Of a stretch of 64,000 bases of DNA, positions 55,123-62,879 are shown in pieces. The stretch's first letter is position 1, and the number at the start of each line of letters is the position of its first letter. The notes beneath the pieces were generated by a model. That model searched no databases. It was not told the origin of the DNA and saw only the letters and a program-made list of their open reading frames with translations. The translations under genes and the position numbers were made by a program. The stretch is from RH-AL1 sp965277355 (GTDB lineage: Bacteria > Pseudomonadota > Alphaproteobacteria > Rhizobiales > Beijerinckiaceae), in contig CBDICN010000002.1 of the NCBI GenBank assembly GCA_965277355.1, positions 2,046,001 to 2,110,000 of the forward strand. Direction: 5' to 3'.

Positions 55123-55635
55123 TGCAACCTCGCCGATGGTGGGGACACGCCGTCCGGCTATCAGGCTCGGTGCTTCTTCTCAAGCCGCAAGCCGCAGGAT
55201 AAAACCTTGGACGTCTCGGCAAGCTTGTCTTGGTCTATAAGGCGAGTTTTTGCTCAGAAATACGAAACGTCGATAATCCGAGCGGGAAAGGCGCTCAGAA
55301 GAACGAAATTCACGTTAAAGCGTGGGTCTTGACAGCGGTTATCGAATTCGGCGGTCTTGAGCGCCTAGGCTTCGATTCGTCCAGGGACATCGGTAGTCTT
55401 TCAGCGGATCACGCTCGGGGCCGGGTTGACGATGGCTTGATAACCAGCGCCCCGGGCGCCGGCCAGAGGCGTCGCTTTCGCCATCGGCAATGACACCGCC
55501 GCGAAAACGCATCCGGGACAACGTCGCGCAGGGCTGGCGCTCCATTTGGCCGACCGTGCCGCGCGGGACGGACAGGGAGAACCGACCGGCGCTCAGCTTC
55601 CACCGGTATCGGCCACTCCCCGTCAGCCCCAACCT
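55123..55635. other. gene-poor stretch at the end of the glycan locus
   Basis: About 510 bp between gmd and the YiaAB gene. Short open frames exist on both strands, but none has a recognisable protein pattern or good ribosome site. No tRNA fold, clear terminator or repeat was found by eye. The part near 55123-55330 should hold the gmd promoter, but no strong match was seen. Confidence 0.5.
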
Positions 55636-55908
55636 TCACCCTTCGCGAAGCAGGCGCTCGGTGCGGGCGGTCTCGATGCGGTTGATGAAGCGGCCGGCCT
55701 CGTGCACGTCGCGCAGGTTCTTGGCCAGCGCGAAGCAGGACTGGATCAGGAGCACGGCGCCCATCGCGAAGTAGCCGCGCACCCACCAGTCCATCGGCAG
55801 CAGCAGGATGCCGGCGCCGACCATGACGAGCGAGAGGGCGAAGGAGGCGTAGCCGAACACGATCCAGGCGGAGGTCGGGCGCTCGGTGACGGGCATGTCG
55901 TTGTCCAT
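55636..55908 (-). CDS. YiaA/YiaB-type two-helix membrane protein
   Basis: A 90-residue protein with two membrane segments, SAWIVFGYASFALSLVMVGA and LPMDWWVRGYFAMGAVLLIQ, then the family ending SCFALAKNLRDVHEAGRFIN. This is the YiaAB domain. It lies 27 bp after the PspA-like gene and is probably in the same operon; the pair points to a role at the inner membrane under stress. Confidence 0.88.
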   Translation of the reverse strand: MDNDMPVTERPTSAWIVFGYASFALSLVMVGAGILLLPMDWWVRGYFAMGAVLLIQSCFALAKNLRDVHEAGRFINRIETARTERLLREG

Positions 55909-55935
55909 GGGTCGATCCTTTCTGGGTTGGGGAGG

Positions 55936-56592
55936 TCACGCGTCCGACGCGACGGGGGCGGCGATCGCGCGGGCCCGCAGGCGCGTCATCACGTCGGCGG
56001 GAAGGACGCGTGTGGGCGGCCCGAAGCCGGCCTCGGCCATGGCATCGGCGAGCGCCTCGGGGGTCGGCGCGAACTCCCGGCGGCCCGCCTCGTCGCCGGC
56101 CTGTGCCGTTTCGATGGCGGCCAGCGCGGCCTCCGCCCTGTCGATGAAAGGGACGCCGTCGGCGTGCCGTTTCGGGTCGTGCGGGGCGGAGCCCAGCTTG
56201 GCGAGGCGGCACCCACGATCGAGGTCGGCGAGGCGACGGCGCTGTGCCTCGACCTCGCGGCGGCTCGTCGCCATCTTCTCGGCGAAGCGGGACGCGGCCG
56301 CCGTCGAGGCGGCGACTTCCGTCTCGAGCGCGGCGATGGCGTCGGCGGCGCGGCTCGCCAGATCGTCGCGTCCTGCGGCGATCGCCTCGAGCGCGCGGGC
56401 TTCGAGATCGGTCGCTCGGGCGGCGAGCGCGGCGCGCCGGCTCGTCTCGCGGTCGTCCTCGGCGACGGCGAGCGCCAGGTTGCGCCGCGCCGCGAGATGC
56501 GCCGAGCCGGCCGCGGCCATCAGCCGGTCGAGTTCGGACGTCTGCGCGCGCGGCAGCAGCAGGTCGATCAGAGTTTGTCTTGAGAAATCCAC
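55936..56592 (-). CDS. PspA/IM30-like coiled-coil protein
   Basis: A 218-residue protein, almost wholly helical, with long Ala/Arg/Glu-rich coiled coils (ASRFAEKMATSRREVEAQRR, then LADLDRGCRL). It resembles PspA/IM30 membrane-guarding proteins, although it is diverged. I choose the GTG at 56592, which has AAGGAG 7 bp upstream. The ATG at 56613 lies only 5 bp downstream of a clear -10 element and would be leaderless. It pairs with the YiaAB gene. Similarity is judged by pattern, not by alignment. Confidence 0.65.
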   Translation of the reverse strand: MDFSRQTLIDLLLPRAQTSELDRLMAAAGSAHLAARRNLALAVAEDDRETSRRAALAARATDLEARALEAIAAGRDDLASRAADAIAALETEVAASTAAASRFAEKMATSRREVEAQRRRLADLDRGCRLAKLGSAPHDPKRHADGVPFIDRAEAALAAIETAQAGDEAGRREFAPTPEALADAMAEAGFGPPTRVLPADVMTRLRARAIAAPVASDA

Positions 56593-56606
56593 TCGTCGCT
56601 CCTTCG

Positions 56607-56675
56607 TGAACATCGTTCATTTTAGAAGTTAACGCAACCTTGAACAAGGTTCAAGACCTTAGTGAACGAAATTCA
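56607..56675 (-). promoter_or_regulatory. promoter of the PspA-like operon with three operator-like inverted repeats
   Basis: On the minus strand TTGTTC (plus coordinates 56642-56647) and TAAAAT (56619-56624) are 17 bp apart, a good sigma-70 promoter with a start site about 20 bp before the GTG at 56592. Three inverted repeats share TGAAC-N3-GTTCA: TGAACATCGTTCA (56607-56619, at the start site), TTGAACAAGGTTCAA (56640-56654, perfect, on the -35) and TGAACGAAATTCA (56663-56675, upstream, one arm imperfect). Placement suggests repression by a dimeric regulator coded elsewhere. Confidence 0.6.
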
Positions 56676-56812
56676 AGCTGGTGAGAGTGCGGGCGAGCTC
56701 TCGCCGAGGCGGGGAGCAGAGCGCCGCGGCGTGACCCGGCTCCTCACCACATCCGCGCGCCGAGCCGAGCGGCGCGCTTCCCCGCCCGCCGCCGACCTTG
56801 TAAAACCCGTCC

Positions 56813-57964
56813 ATGCCGCCGCCCAGCCCATCGTCGGTGGAGCCCTTCCATGCCATCGCCATCAGCCGGCTCGCCCACGAGCTGAAGGCTGTCGGGCGCT
56901 CGATCATCCATATGGAATTCGGCCAGCCCTCGACCGGAGCCCCGGCGGCAGCCATCGCGGAAGCGCAGCGGGTGCTCGCGAGCGACGGCATGGGGTATTG
57001 GGAGAGCGCGCCGCTGCGCGCCGCCATCGCCCGGCGTTATCGCGACCACCATGGCGTCGCCGTCGAGCCGGAGCGCATCCTTCTGACCAGCGGCGCTTCG
57101 CCGGCGCTGGTGCTGGCGCTCGCGACCTTGTTCCGGCCCGGCGACGCGGTGGCGCTGGCACGGCCGGGCTATGTCGCCTACCGCAACGTGTTGCGCGCGC
57201 TCAATCTCGTCCCGGTCGAGATCGCCTGCGGGGTTCGGACGCGCTACCAGCTCGATGCGGCGCAGCTTGCCGCGCTCGATCCGGCACCGCGCGGCGTCAT
57301 CGTCGCGAGCCCGGCCAACCCGACCGGCACGATCATCCCGGCCGATGGTCTCCGCGCCATCGCGGATCTGTGCCGGGATCGCGGCATCAGGATCGTCTCG
57401 GACGAGATCTACCATGGCTTGAGCTACGGCGCGCCGGCGCGTTCGATGCTCGAGTTCGAGCCCGACGCGACGGTCGTGAACAGCTTCTCGAAATATTTCT
57501 CGATGGCAGGCTGGCGGCTCGGCTGGCTCGTCGCGCCGGCAGACGGGGTCGTGCGGACGCGCGCCTACAGCGCCAATTTCTATCTCACCGCCCCTTCGCT
57601 CAGCCAGCATGCCGCGCTCGTCGCGATGGACTGCACGCAGGAACTCGACGGTCACGTCGTGACCTACCGGCGAAATCGCGCGCTGATGCTCGACGCGCTG
57701 CCGAAGCTCGGGCTTGCCGACATCGCGCCGCCGGACGGCGCCTTCTACCTCTATGCCGACATCGGCCGCTTGACGCAGGATAGCTTCAGCTTCGCCCGCG
57801 AGCTTCTGAACAAGACCGGGGTCGCCACCGCGCCCGGTATCGACTTCGATCCGGTCGACGGCCACCGCTTCCTGCGCTTCAGCTTCGCCGTATCGACGGC
57901 CGAGGTGAAGGAAGCCCTGCGGCGGATCGAGCCTTGGTTCGCGAGCATGCCGGCGGCAGGCTGA
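56813..57964 (+). CDS. PLP-dependent class I/II aminotransferase
   Basis: A 383-residue fold-type I aminotransferase. IIHMEFGQPSTGAP at the substrate-binding N-terminus, TSGASPALVLALATLF, SPANPTGTIIP, and the PLP Lys in NSFSKYFSMAGWRLGW near residue 226. RFLRFSFAVS near the end carries the Arg that binds the substrate carboxylate. The amino acid used is unknown. It is divergent from the PspA-like operon, with the operators between. Confidence 0.93.
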   Translation: MPPPSPSSVEPFHAIAISRLAHELKAVGRSIIHMEFGQPSTGAPAAAIAEAQRVLASDGMGYWESAPLRAAIARRYRDHHGVAVEPERILLTSGASPALVLALATLFRPGDAVALARPGYVAYRNVLRALNLVPVEIACGVRTRYQLDAAQLAALDPAPRGVIVASPANPTGTIIPADGLRAIADLCRDRGIRIVSDEIYHGLSYGAPARSMLEFEPDATVVNSFSKYFSMAGWRLGWLVAPADGVVRTRAYSANFYLTAPSLSQHAALVAMDCTQELDGHVVTYRRNRALMLDALPKLGLADIAPPDGAFYLYADIGRLTQDSFSFARELLNKTGVATAPGIDFDPVDGHRFLRFSFAVSTAEVKEALRRIEPWFASMPAAG

Positions 57965-58075
57965 GCACGACGCTTGTAGCCATCCGTTGCCGACCGCCCG
58001 CAGCGGCACTCCTGCCGGCGGCACTTATCGAATGGCGAAGCGACATCCGCGCTTCGCCGTCACGATCGCAGGACC

Positions 58076-59410
58076 CTACGCTTTCGGCACCACCCCGCTG
58101 TTCGCCTTGGGGATGGCGGCCAGCGTATCCTTGTCCAGCGCAAGATGCTGGGCGACGAGTTCGGGCGGGATCGCGGCGAGCCAGTTGTTCAACGAGATGT
58201 CGGCGTAGTTCGGTGCCTTGAACATCTCGAGGAACACGAGATCGTCGCTTCCTGTATTTTCGATATAGTGCGGTAGCGTCACGGGGATATAACCGACATC
58301 GCCTTGTTTGAAGTCCATCGTGCGGGCATCGGAATGATTGGCGAAGACGGTCATGCGGCCCGAGCCGGCGATGTAGTATTGCCATTCGGCGGCGTTGGGA
58401 TGCCAGTGCAGTTCGCGCATCGCGCCCGGCTTGACCGTGACGTGAGCCATCGCCACCGTCTTCGAGACCTTGAACTTCGAGGAGTCGACGATGCGGATCG
58501 TGCCGGACGCGTCCTGCTTCGTCGGCGCCATATCCATCATCGCGAAGTCGAAGGAGAGCTTGGAGGTCGAGCCGCCCACGGCCTGCTGATCCTCGCCCAA
58601 CGCCGGCGGTACCGGAGCCGGGAAGATATAACGGCCGCTGGGCGGGATCTGCGCGAACGGTTCGAGCTTGTCCGTCGTAACGCCGAAATTCTTCGCGACG
58701 ACCTCGCGCGGCGTGTGGATCAACCAGTCCGTCAGCAGCGTCGTTCCCTCCTCGGAGAACTTGCCGTCGTCGAAGACGAGGAGGAACTCACAGCCGTTCG
58801 GCCCCAAACCCTGGATCGAGTGGGGGACACCCGGCGGGAAGTACCAAAGATCGCCTTGCTTGACGTCCTTCACGTAGGGACGTCCGTCGTAGTCGATCGC
58901 GGTCAACCTGGCACTGCCCGTCAGCATCAGCGACCATTCCGCCGCGTCGTGCCAGTGCAATTCGCGGACGCCGCCGGCATCGAGCCGCATGTTGACGGAG
59001 GCGATGGCCTTGGAGATCGGAAAGTCGACCACGTTGACCTGCCGCGCCCAGCCGCCGGCTTCGACGCGGCGATGCGACAGCGAGAAGGAGTGCCAGAACT
59101 CCTGCACGCTGCCGTGGTCGGTCGGCGGTGGCAAGACGCTGTCCTTGCTCAGAGCATCGAGCGGGTTGTTCCGCGGGCCGGGATCGGTAAGCGACCGCTC
59201 GCCTTCCTTGGTGTCCTTATAGGTCTGGGCGCGGGCCACCGTGGCGGCCAGGCCGAGCGCCGCAGCCCCGACGCCGATCATGCCGCGCCTGGAGAAGCCG
59301 GCGATGGATCGTCCGCCTTCGACGCCATCGCCGTCCCTCGACGGCATCGCTAACGCGTCCACGGTATCGGCCGCGGCAGCCGCCTGCCGGGCATCTTCGA
59401 TCAATGTCAT
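58076..59410 (-). CDS. oxdC: Oxalate-decarboxylase-family bicupin, Tat-exported
   Basis: A 444-residue protein. It has a twin-arginine leader (FSRRGMIGVGAAALGLAATV) after an N-terminal extension of about 40 residues, then two cupin domains. Mn ligands are ELHWHDAAEW with PHSIQ in the first and ELHWHPNAAEW with PHYIEN in the second. The lid that sets decarboxylase activity is SENST in Bacillus OxdC; here it reads SEEGT, keeping the key Glu. It should split oxalate to formate and CO2 in the periplasm. The ATG at 59410 is chosen over 59449. Confidence 0.88.
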   Translation of the reverse strand: MTLIEDARQAAAAADTVDALAMPSRDGDGVEGGRSIAGFSRRGMIGVGAAALGLAATVARAQTYKDTKEGERSLTDPGPRNNPLDALSKDSVLPPPTDHGSVQEFWHSFSLSHRRVEAGGWARQVNVVDFPISKAIASVNMRLDAGGVRELHWHDAAEWSLMLTGSARLTAIDYDGRPYVKDVKQGDLWYFPPGVPHSIQGLGPNGCEFLLVFDDGKFSEEGTTLLTDWLIHTPREVVAKNFGVTTDKLEPFAQIPPSGRYIFPAPVPPALGEDQQAVGGSTSKLSFDFAMMDMAPTKQDASGTIRIVDSSKFKVSKTVAMAHVTVKPGAMRELHWHPNAAEWQYYIAGSGRMTVFANHSDARTMDFKQGDVGYIPVTLPHYIENTGSDDLVFLEMFKAPNYADISLNNWLAAIPPELVAQHLALDKDTLAAIPKANSGVVPKA

Positions 59411-59449
59411 GAGAGACCTCGCAAACGAAAGTAGGCCGCTGAACGCCAC

Positions 59450-59871
59450 AGCCCGTATTTGGCTCCGTGACGTTCCCGCGCAGCCGGCGGACGGAAACCG
59501 GCCGGGCCATCAAACCAAGGATCGCGCGGCCGAACTGCCGTGCGCAGCAATCGGTGCGTTGCGGTGGAAGCCGATTTGTCTTTGAGCACCATCCTCGGTG
59601 ATTGTAGACGAGCCGCCTTCATCGCCGTCAGCTTGCTGGCGACCAGCGCCATTCTCCGGCTTGGACAGGGCGGCCGCGCGCGCCGATCACTCCACTGCGG
59701 CGTTCCGTGGGTACCTCCCGCCCGACGCCGCGTCGCGTTGGGACCCCGGCCAAGTGTAACCAGCGGCATCTCGTCGACATGTTGCCTCCGGGATACGGCG
59801 CCATGTCCCACTGTGACGGTCGTTTTGTGCGTCGCCGGTCGATTTGCATCGAGTTCTCTCGACGGCCGAGG
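59450..59871. other. stretch without recognised gene
   Basis: About 420 bp between the bicupin gene and the broken response-regulator fragment. Open frames on both strands (for example a minus-strand frame of 134 codons ending at 59407) look like chance frames in GC-rich DNA: their residues are mostly Arg, Pro, Gly and Ala with no pattern. The promoter of the bicupin gene should lie here but was not identified. Confidence 0.4.
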
Positions 59872-60483
59872 TCAGGACGGCACGTTTCCTGATGCGACCG
59901 GGTTTGCCGGCAACGCGAGACTGCGCAGTCCCTCGGCAAGATCACGTAAGCTGGTCTGGCCCTTTTCCAGGACCTGATCTGCACCGTTGAGGCGCTTGCG
60001 ATCCTCGTTCGTCAGGTCGCGCGCGGTCAGCACGACGGCGGGTACGTCGATGCAGCCAGGCAGCTCGCGAAGGGCATGCAAGAACGCGAACCCGTCCATG
60101 ACCGGCATCGTCAAGTCGAGCAGGATCAACCGGGGGCGCTCCGTTCGACTTCCCCGAGCGCTTCGCGTCCATTTCCGGCTTCCGTCACGGGCGTAGCCGT
60201 TCTTCTCCACGACTGTGCGGAGTCGCCGACGGGCGTCGGCATCGTCGTCGACGAAGAGTACGTCACCTTCCCGGAAGCGGTCCATGACCTGCTGGAGGCG
60301 GACCCAGTCGATCGGCTTCGATACGAAATCGTTGGCTCCGAGGCTCGTGGCGAGACCGCGCTCGCCGACGAACGTCACCATCACCACGGGCACGGCGGCC
60401 AGATCGGGATCGGCCTTCAACGCGCCCAGCACCGACCATCCGTCCATGCCCGGTGCTCTTGGCGAAATGCCATGTAATTTCAC
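59872..60483 (-). pseudogene. fragment of a hybrid sensor kinase/response regulator, frameshifted
   Basis: The frame holds the second half of one receiver domain (PGMDGWSVLGALKADPDLAA, VSKPIDW) and a second receiver (DVLFVDDDADARRRLRTVVE, LILLDLTMPVMDGFAFLHAL, VVLTARDL). The start of domain 1 and any kinase part are missing. Near 60145-60200 the in-frame residues lose the pattern, while a shift of one base after GYA restores it (VTEAGNGREALGEVE), so two compensating frameshifts are present. The fragment is probably dead, though a shortened protein could be made. Confidence 0.65.
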
Positions 60484-60695
60484 ATCTATTAGCGTGAGAG
60501 TCCATGACGTTGCTATAAATTCGCTTTCCCCACTTGCTTTTACTCATTCCACGCGTGATCTATTCGGTTACGATGCACAACAGGCGTTGAACCACTCGAC
60601 ACCCGGCACCGACGTGAAGCCGGGCCGTAAGGCGGTCTGATCCGCTCAACCAAGATCCGCCGGCCGGATCGTTACACTGAAGAAGGAGCACATCC

Positions 60696-60890
60696 ATGGC
60701 TGACAAGGCCCACAAGGAAGCCGCCAAACATCACGAGGCGGCCGCCAAGTCCCACCACACCGCCGCCGAGCACCACGCGAAAGGCGACGCCACCGCGGCG
60801 AAGAAGCACGCGGACGAGGCCCATGCGCACGCCACCAAGGCGCACGAGGCCTCCAAGGACGCCCACGGCAAGAGCGCCGCGAAGAAGTGA
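60696..60890 (+). CDS. small His/Lys/Ala-rich protein
   Basis: A 64-residue protein made of loose repeats such as KEAAKHHEAAAKSHH, EHHAKGD, KKHADEAHAHATKAHEASKD. More than half the residues are Ala, His or Lys. Similar short proteins are found in many Rhizobiales; their function is unknown, and metal or nucleic-acid binding is possible. AAGGAG lies 8 bp upstream of the ATG. A hairpin terminator follows. Confidence 0.7.
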   Translation: MADKAHKEAAKHHEAAAKSHHTAAEHHAKGDATAAKKHADEAHAHATKAHEASKDAHGKSAAKK

Positions 60891-60895
60891 CAATA

Positions 60896-60925
60896 ACCGG
60901 TCCGCCCGAGGCGGCCCGGTGTTTT
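60896..60925 (+). terminator. intrinsic terminator after the His-rich gene
   Basis: ACCGGTCCGCC pairs with GGCGGCCCGGT (one mismatch) around a three-base loop, followed by GTTTT. It begins 6 bp after the stop at 60890 and lies before the next gene at 60945, so that gene may have its own promoter or depend on read-through. Confidence 0.6.
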
Positions 60926-60944
60926 CCATCAACGGAGATTTAGA

Positions 60945-61202
60945 ATGTCCATCATAGCGTGGCTGATCCTCGGCCTCATCGCCGGCTTCATCGGCAGCAA
61001 GATCGTCAACAGCACCGGCCAAGGCATCATCATCGACATCGTGCTCGGCATCGTGGGCGCCTTCGTCGGCGGCTATCTTTTCACGTTGTTCGGTGCGGCG
61101 CCCGTCACCGGACTCAATCTCTACAGTCTACTCGTGGCGGTAATAGGAGCGATAGTCGTCATCGTCATCTATCACGCGGTCGTCGGCCGTCGAACGGTCT
61201 GA
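60945..61202 (+). CDS. GlsB/YeaQ/YmgE family stress membrane protein
   Basis: An 85-residue protein with three hydrophobic segments: IAWLILGLIAGFIGSKIV, IIIDIVLGIVGAFVGGYLF and YSLLVAVIGAIVVIVIYHAV. The Gly-rich pattern is that of the transglycosylase-associated (GlsB/YeaQ/YmgE) family, which is linked to general stress in many bacteria. GGAG lies 7 bp before the ATG. Its end touches the IS110 remnant. Confidence 0.92.
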   Translation: MSIIAWLILGLIAGFIGSKIVNSTGQGIIIDIVLGIVGAFVGGYLFTLFGAAPVTGLNLYSLLVAVIGAIVVIVIYHAVVGRRTV

Positions 61203-61204
61203 CT

Positions 61205-62314
61205 GCTGATGTCGAACTCGCCGACGAGGCGTTTCGTCTGGGCGGTCTTGGCGCGGCGATCGAAGTGGTCGCCGCCGAGATCCGGTAGTGTCTCAGATCC
61301 TCGTAGGTCGTTGGGTTGGTCAGCATATGGTGGGTCGCGGTCAGGATCGACGCCGCGACGGTGCCACTTGCTTGGCGCGTCCCGGACGCGCAGGCGCTGG
61401 AACTGGGCTTGCGGATAGCTCCCCTTTTTGCGGGCGCCGGCCCAGGCGCATTGGGTCAGGGTCGTCTTCAGCCAGGGCGCGCCTTTGCGCATCCTGTTGG
61501 AGCGCCGCTTACCCGCTCTCTCGTCGTTGCGCGGGCAGGGGCCACCCTCCGCTGACCATTCCACTTGGCTTCGCCAAGCGGAACCTTTGGTCAGCTTCGT
61601 CGAGGAGACGAGGTGTCCCGCGCTCGGAAAGCGGCTCATGTCGGCGCCGATTTCGGCAAGGATGACGCTGGCGCTCAAGTCGCTGACGCCGGGGATCGAG
61701 GTCAGCAGTCCGAGGAGTCCGCGAAAGGGTTCGACATGAGCGTCGACCTCCGCGAGGCCGGGCGACCGCGCGCATTGTCGCGTCCCCATCTACGAGGAGC
61801 GCCGGACAACGGCGTCGATCTCGGAGACGGTGGCGTCGAGCGTGTCGATCTGCCGTGGAGCCGCACCAGGAAGCGATGGTTCTTAGTGCCCCGACCCCGG
61901 AGGGCTTCGCGCAGATCGTCCTTTGATGCCCGGATCCCGCGATGAGCGAGCGCGGCCAGCTTGGCCGGGTCGGTCTCGCCGGCGATCAGGGCCTCGATCA
62001 TCGCCGCCCGGTCGCGCCCACGACATCGGAGATGACCGAATCGAGCTTGGTGTTGGCGTCCTCCAGCGTCTTCTGCAACCGCTGGACATGGCTGGCGCGT
62101 TCGCGGACGAGTGGCTTGCAGGTCCGCGACAGGGCGCGCATCTCCTTCTGCCTTCCGAGGCCAGCCATTCCGACAGATCGAGAAGCGCCGTCGGGGTCGT
62201 CTTGACCGTGCGAACCTCGCGCTTCACCACGCCGTCTTGCATGCGGCGGACGCAAGCCACCACCATGTCCTTGTGCACATCGAGACCGGCGCAATGCGGA
62301 TACAAAACTTCCAT
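61205..62314 (-). pseudogene. IS110-family transposase, decayed
   Basis: Pieces of one IS110 transposase lie in order in different minus-strand frames. The N-terminus is MEVLYPHCAGLDVHKDMVVA (start 62314) to LLDLSEWLASEG. The sequence then jumps to EMRALSRTCKPLVRERASHV, so about 60-65 residues with part of the DEDD catalytic core are missing. AMIEALIAGETDPAKLAALA, LTSIPGVSDLSASVILAEIG and KRRSNRMRKGAPWLKTTLTQ follow, each after a frameshift or small insertion. The element cannot move by itself. Confidence 0.85.
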
Positions 62315-62567
62315 GTCCCACCTCACTTCCCTGTCCCACCTCCCGGCGCGCCGCCGGCGCGGGACCCCAATCAAGGAACTCTAGAAAACGCGCTCCCGGA
62401 CCGAACGCGGCCATGGCGCAATCAGGGGTGCTCAGGACGCCTGGGTCCAACGAGATCACGGGCTCAACACACCAAGAAACAACCCGACCTCTATGCCGAC
62501 GACGCCCCTCGATCATACAGTCGACGTCCGCGTTCGTAGAAAGCGGGTCGGCATCGCCGGTGGCGAA

Positions 62568-62879
62568 CTAGTACCTCTGCACAGAGGATTTGATGAGTTG
62601 ATCCTGGCTCGATCGCAACGGTGGCAAGGCAGCGAGATCGACCAAGAGCCCGATGCTTCTGGCAACGCCGGGCTTTCTCGTGATCCATCCGGCGCGCTCC
62701 AGGGTCAGCACCATCTGATGGACTGAAGGAGGTGTCACGCGGAAGTGGCGTTGCATGTCGGCTTCCGCGGGCGGCCGGGCGTTGACCAGCGTGTAGGCGT
62801 GAATGAAGGCGAGGTATTGCCCTTGCTTCTCCGTGAAGCTCGGTTCGCCAGGCGCGCGCGTGTCGGAAATCTGATTCAT
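62568..62879 (-). CDS. winged-helix DNA-binding protein (LexA-N-terminus-like)
   Basis: A 103-residue protein. SFTEKQGQYLAFIHAYTLVN followed by PPAEADMQRHFRVTPPSVHQ and MVLTLERAGWITRKPG form a winged helix like the N-terminal domain of LexA, without the protease half. The ATG at 62879 is only 19 bp from the IS630 start on the other strand, too close for an independent element end. It may regulate the transposase or be linked cargo. Confidence 0.7.
   Translation of the reverse strand: MNQISDTRAPGEPSFTEKQGQYLAFIHAYTLVNARPPAEADMQRHFRVTPPSVHQMVLTLERAGWITRKPGVARSIGLLVDLAALPPLRSSQDQLIKSSVQRY

Noticed and set aside
60484..60695. A general-stress (EcfG-type) promoter before the His-rich and GlsB genes
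   Set aside because: A CGTT occurs at a plausible -10 place, but no GGAAC is found at the needed distance.
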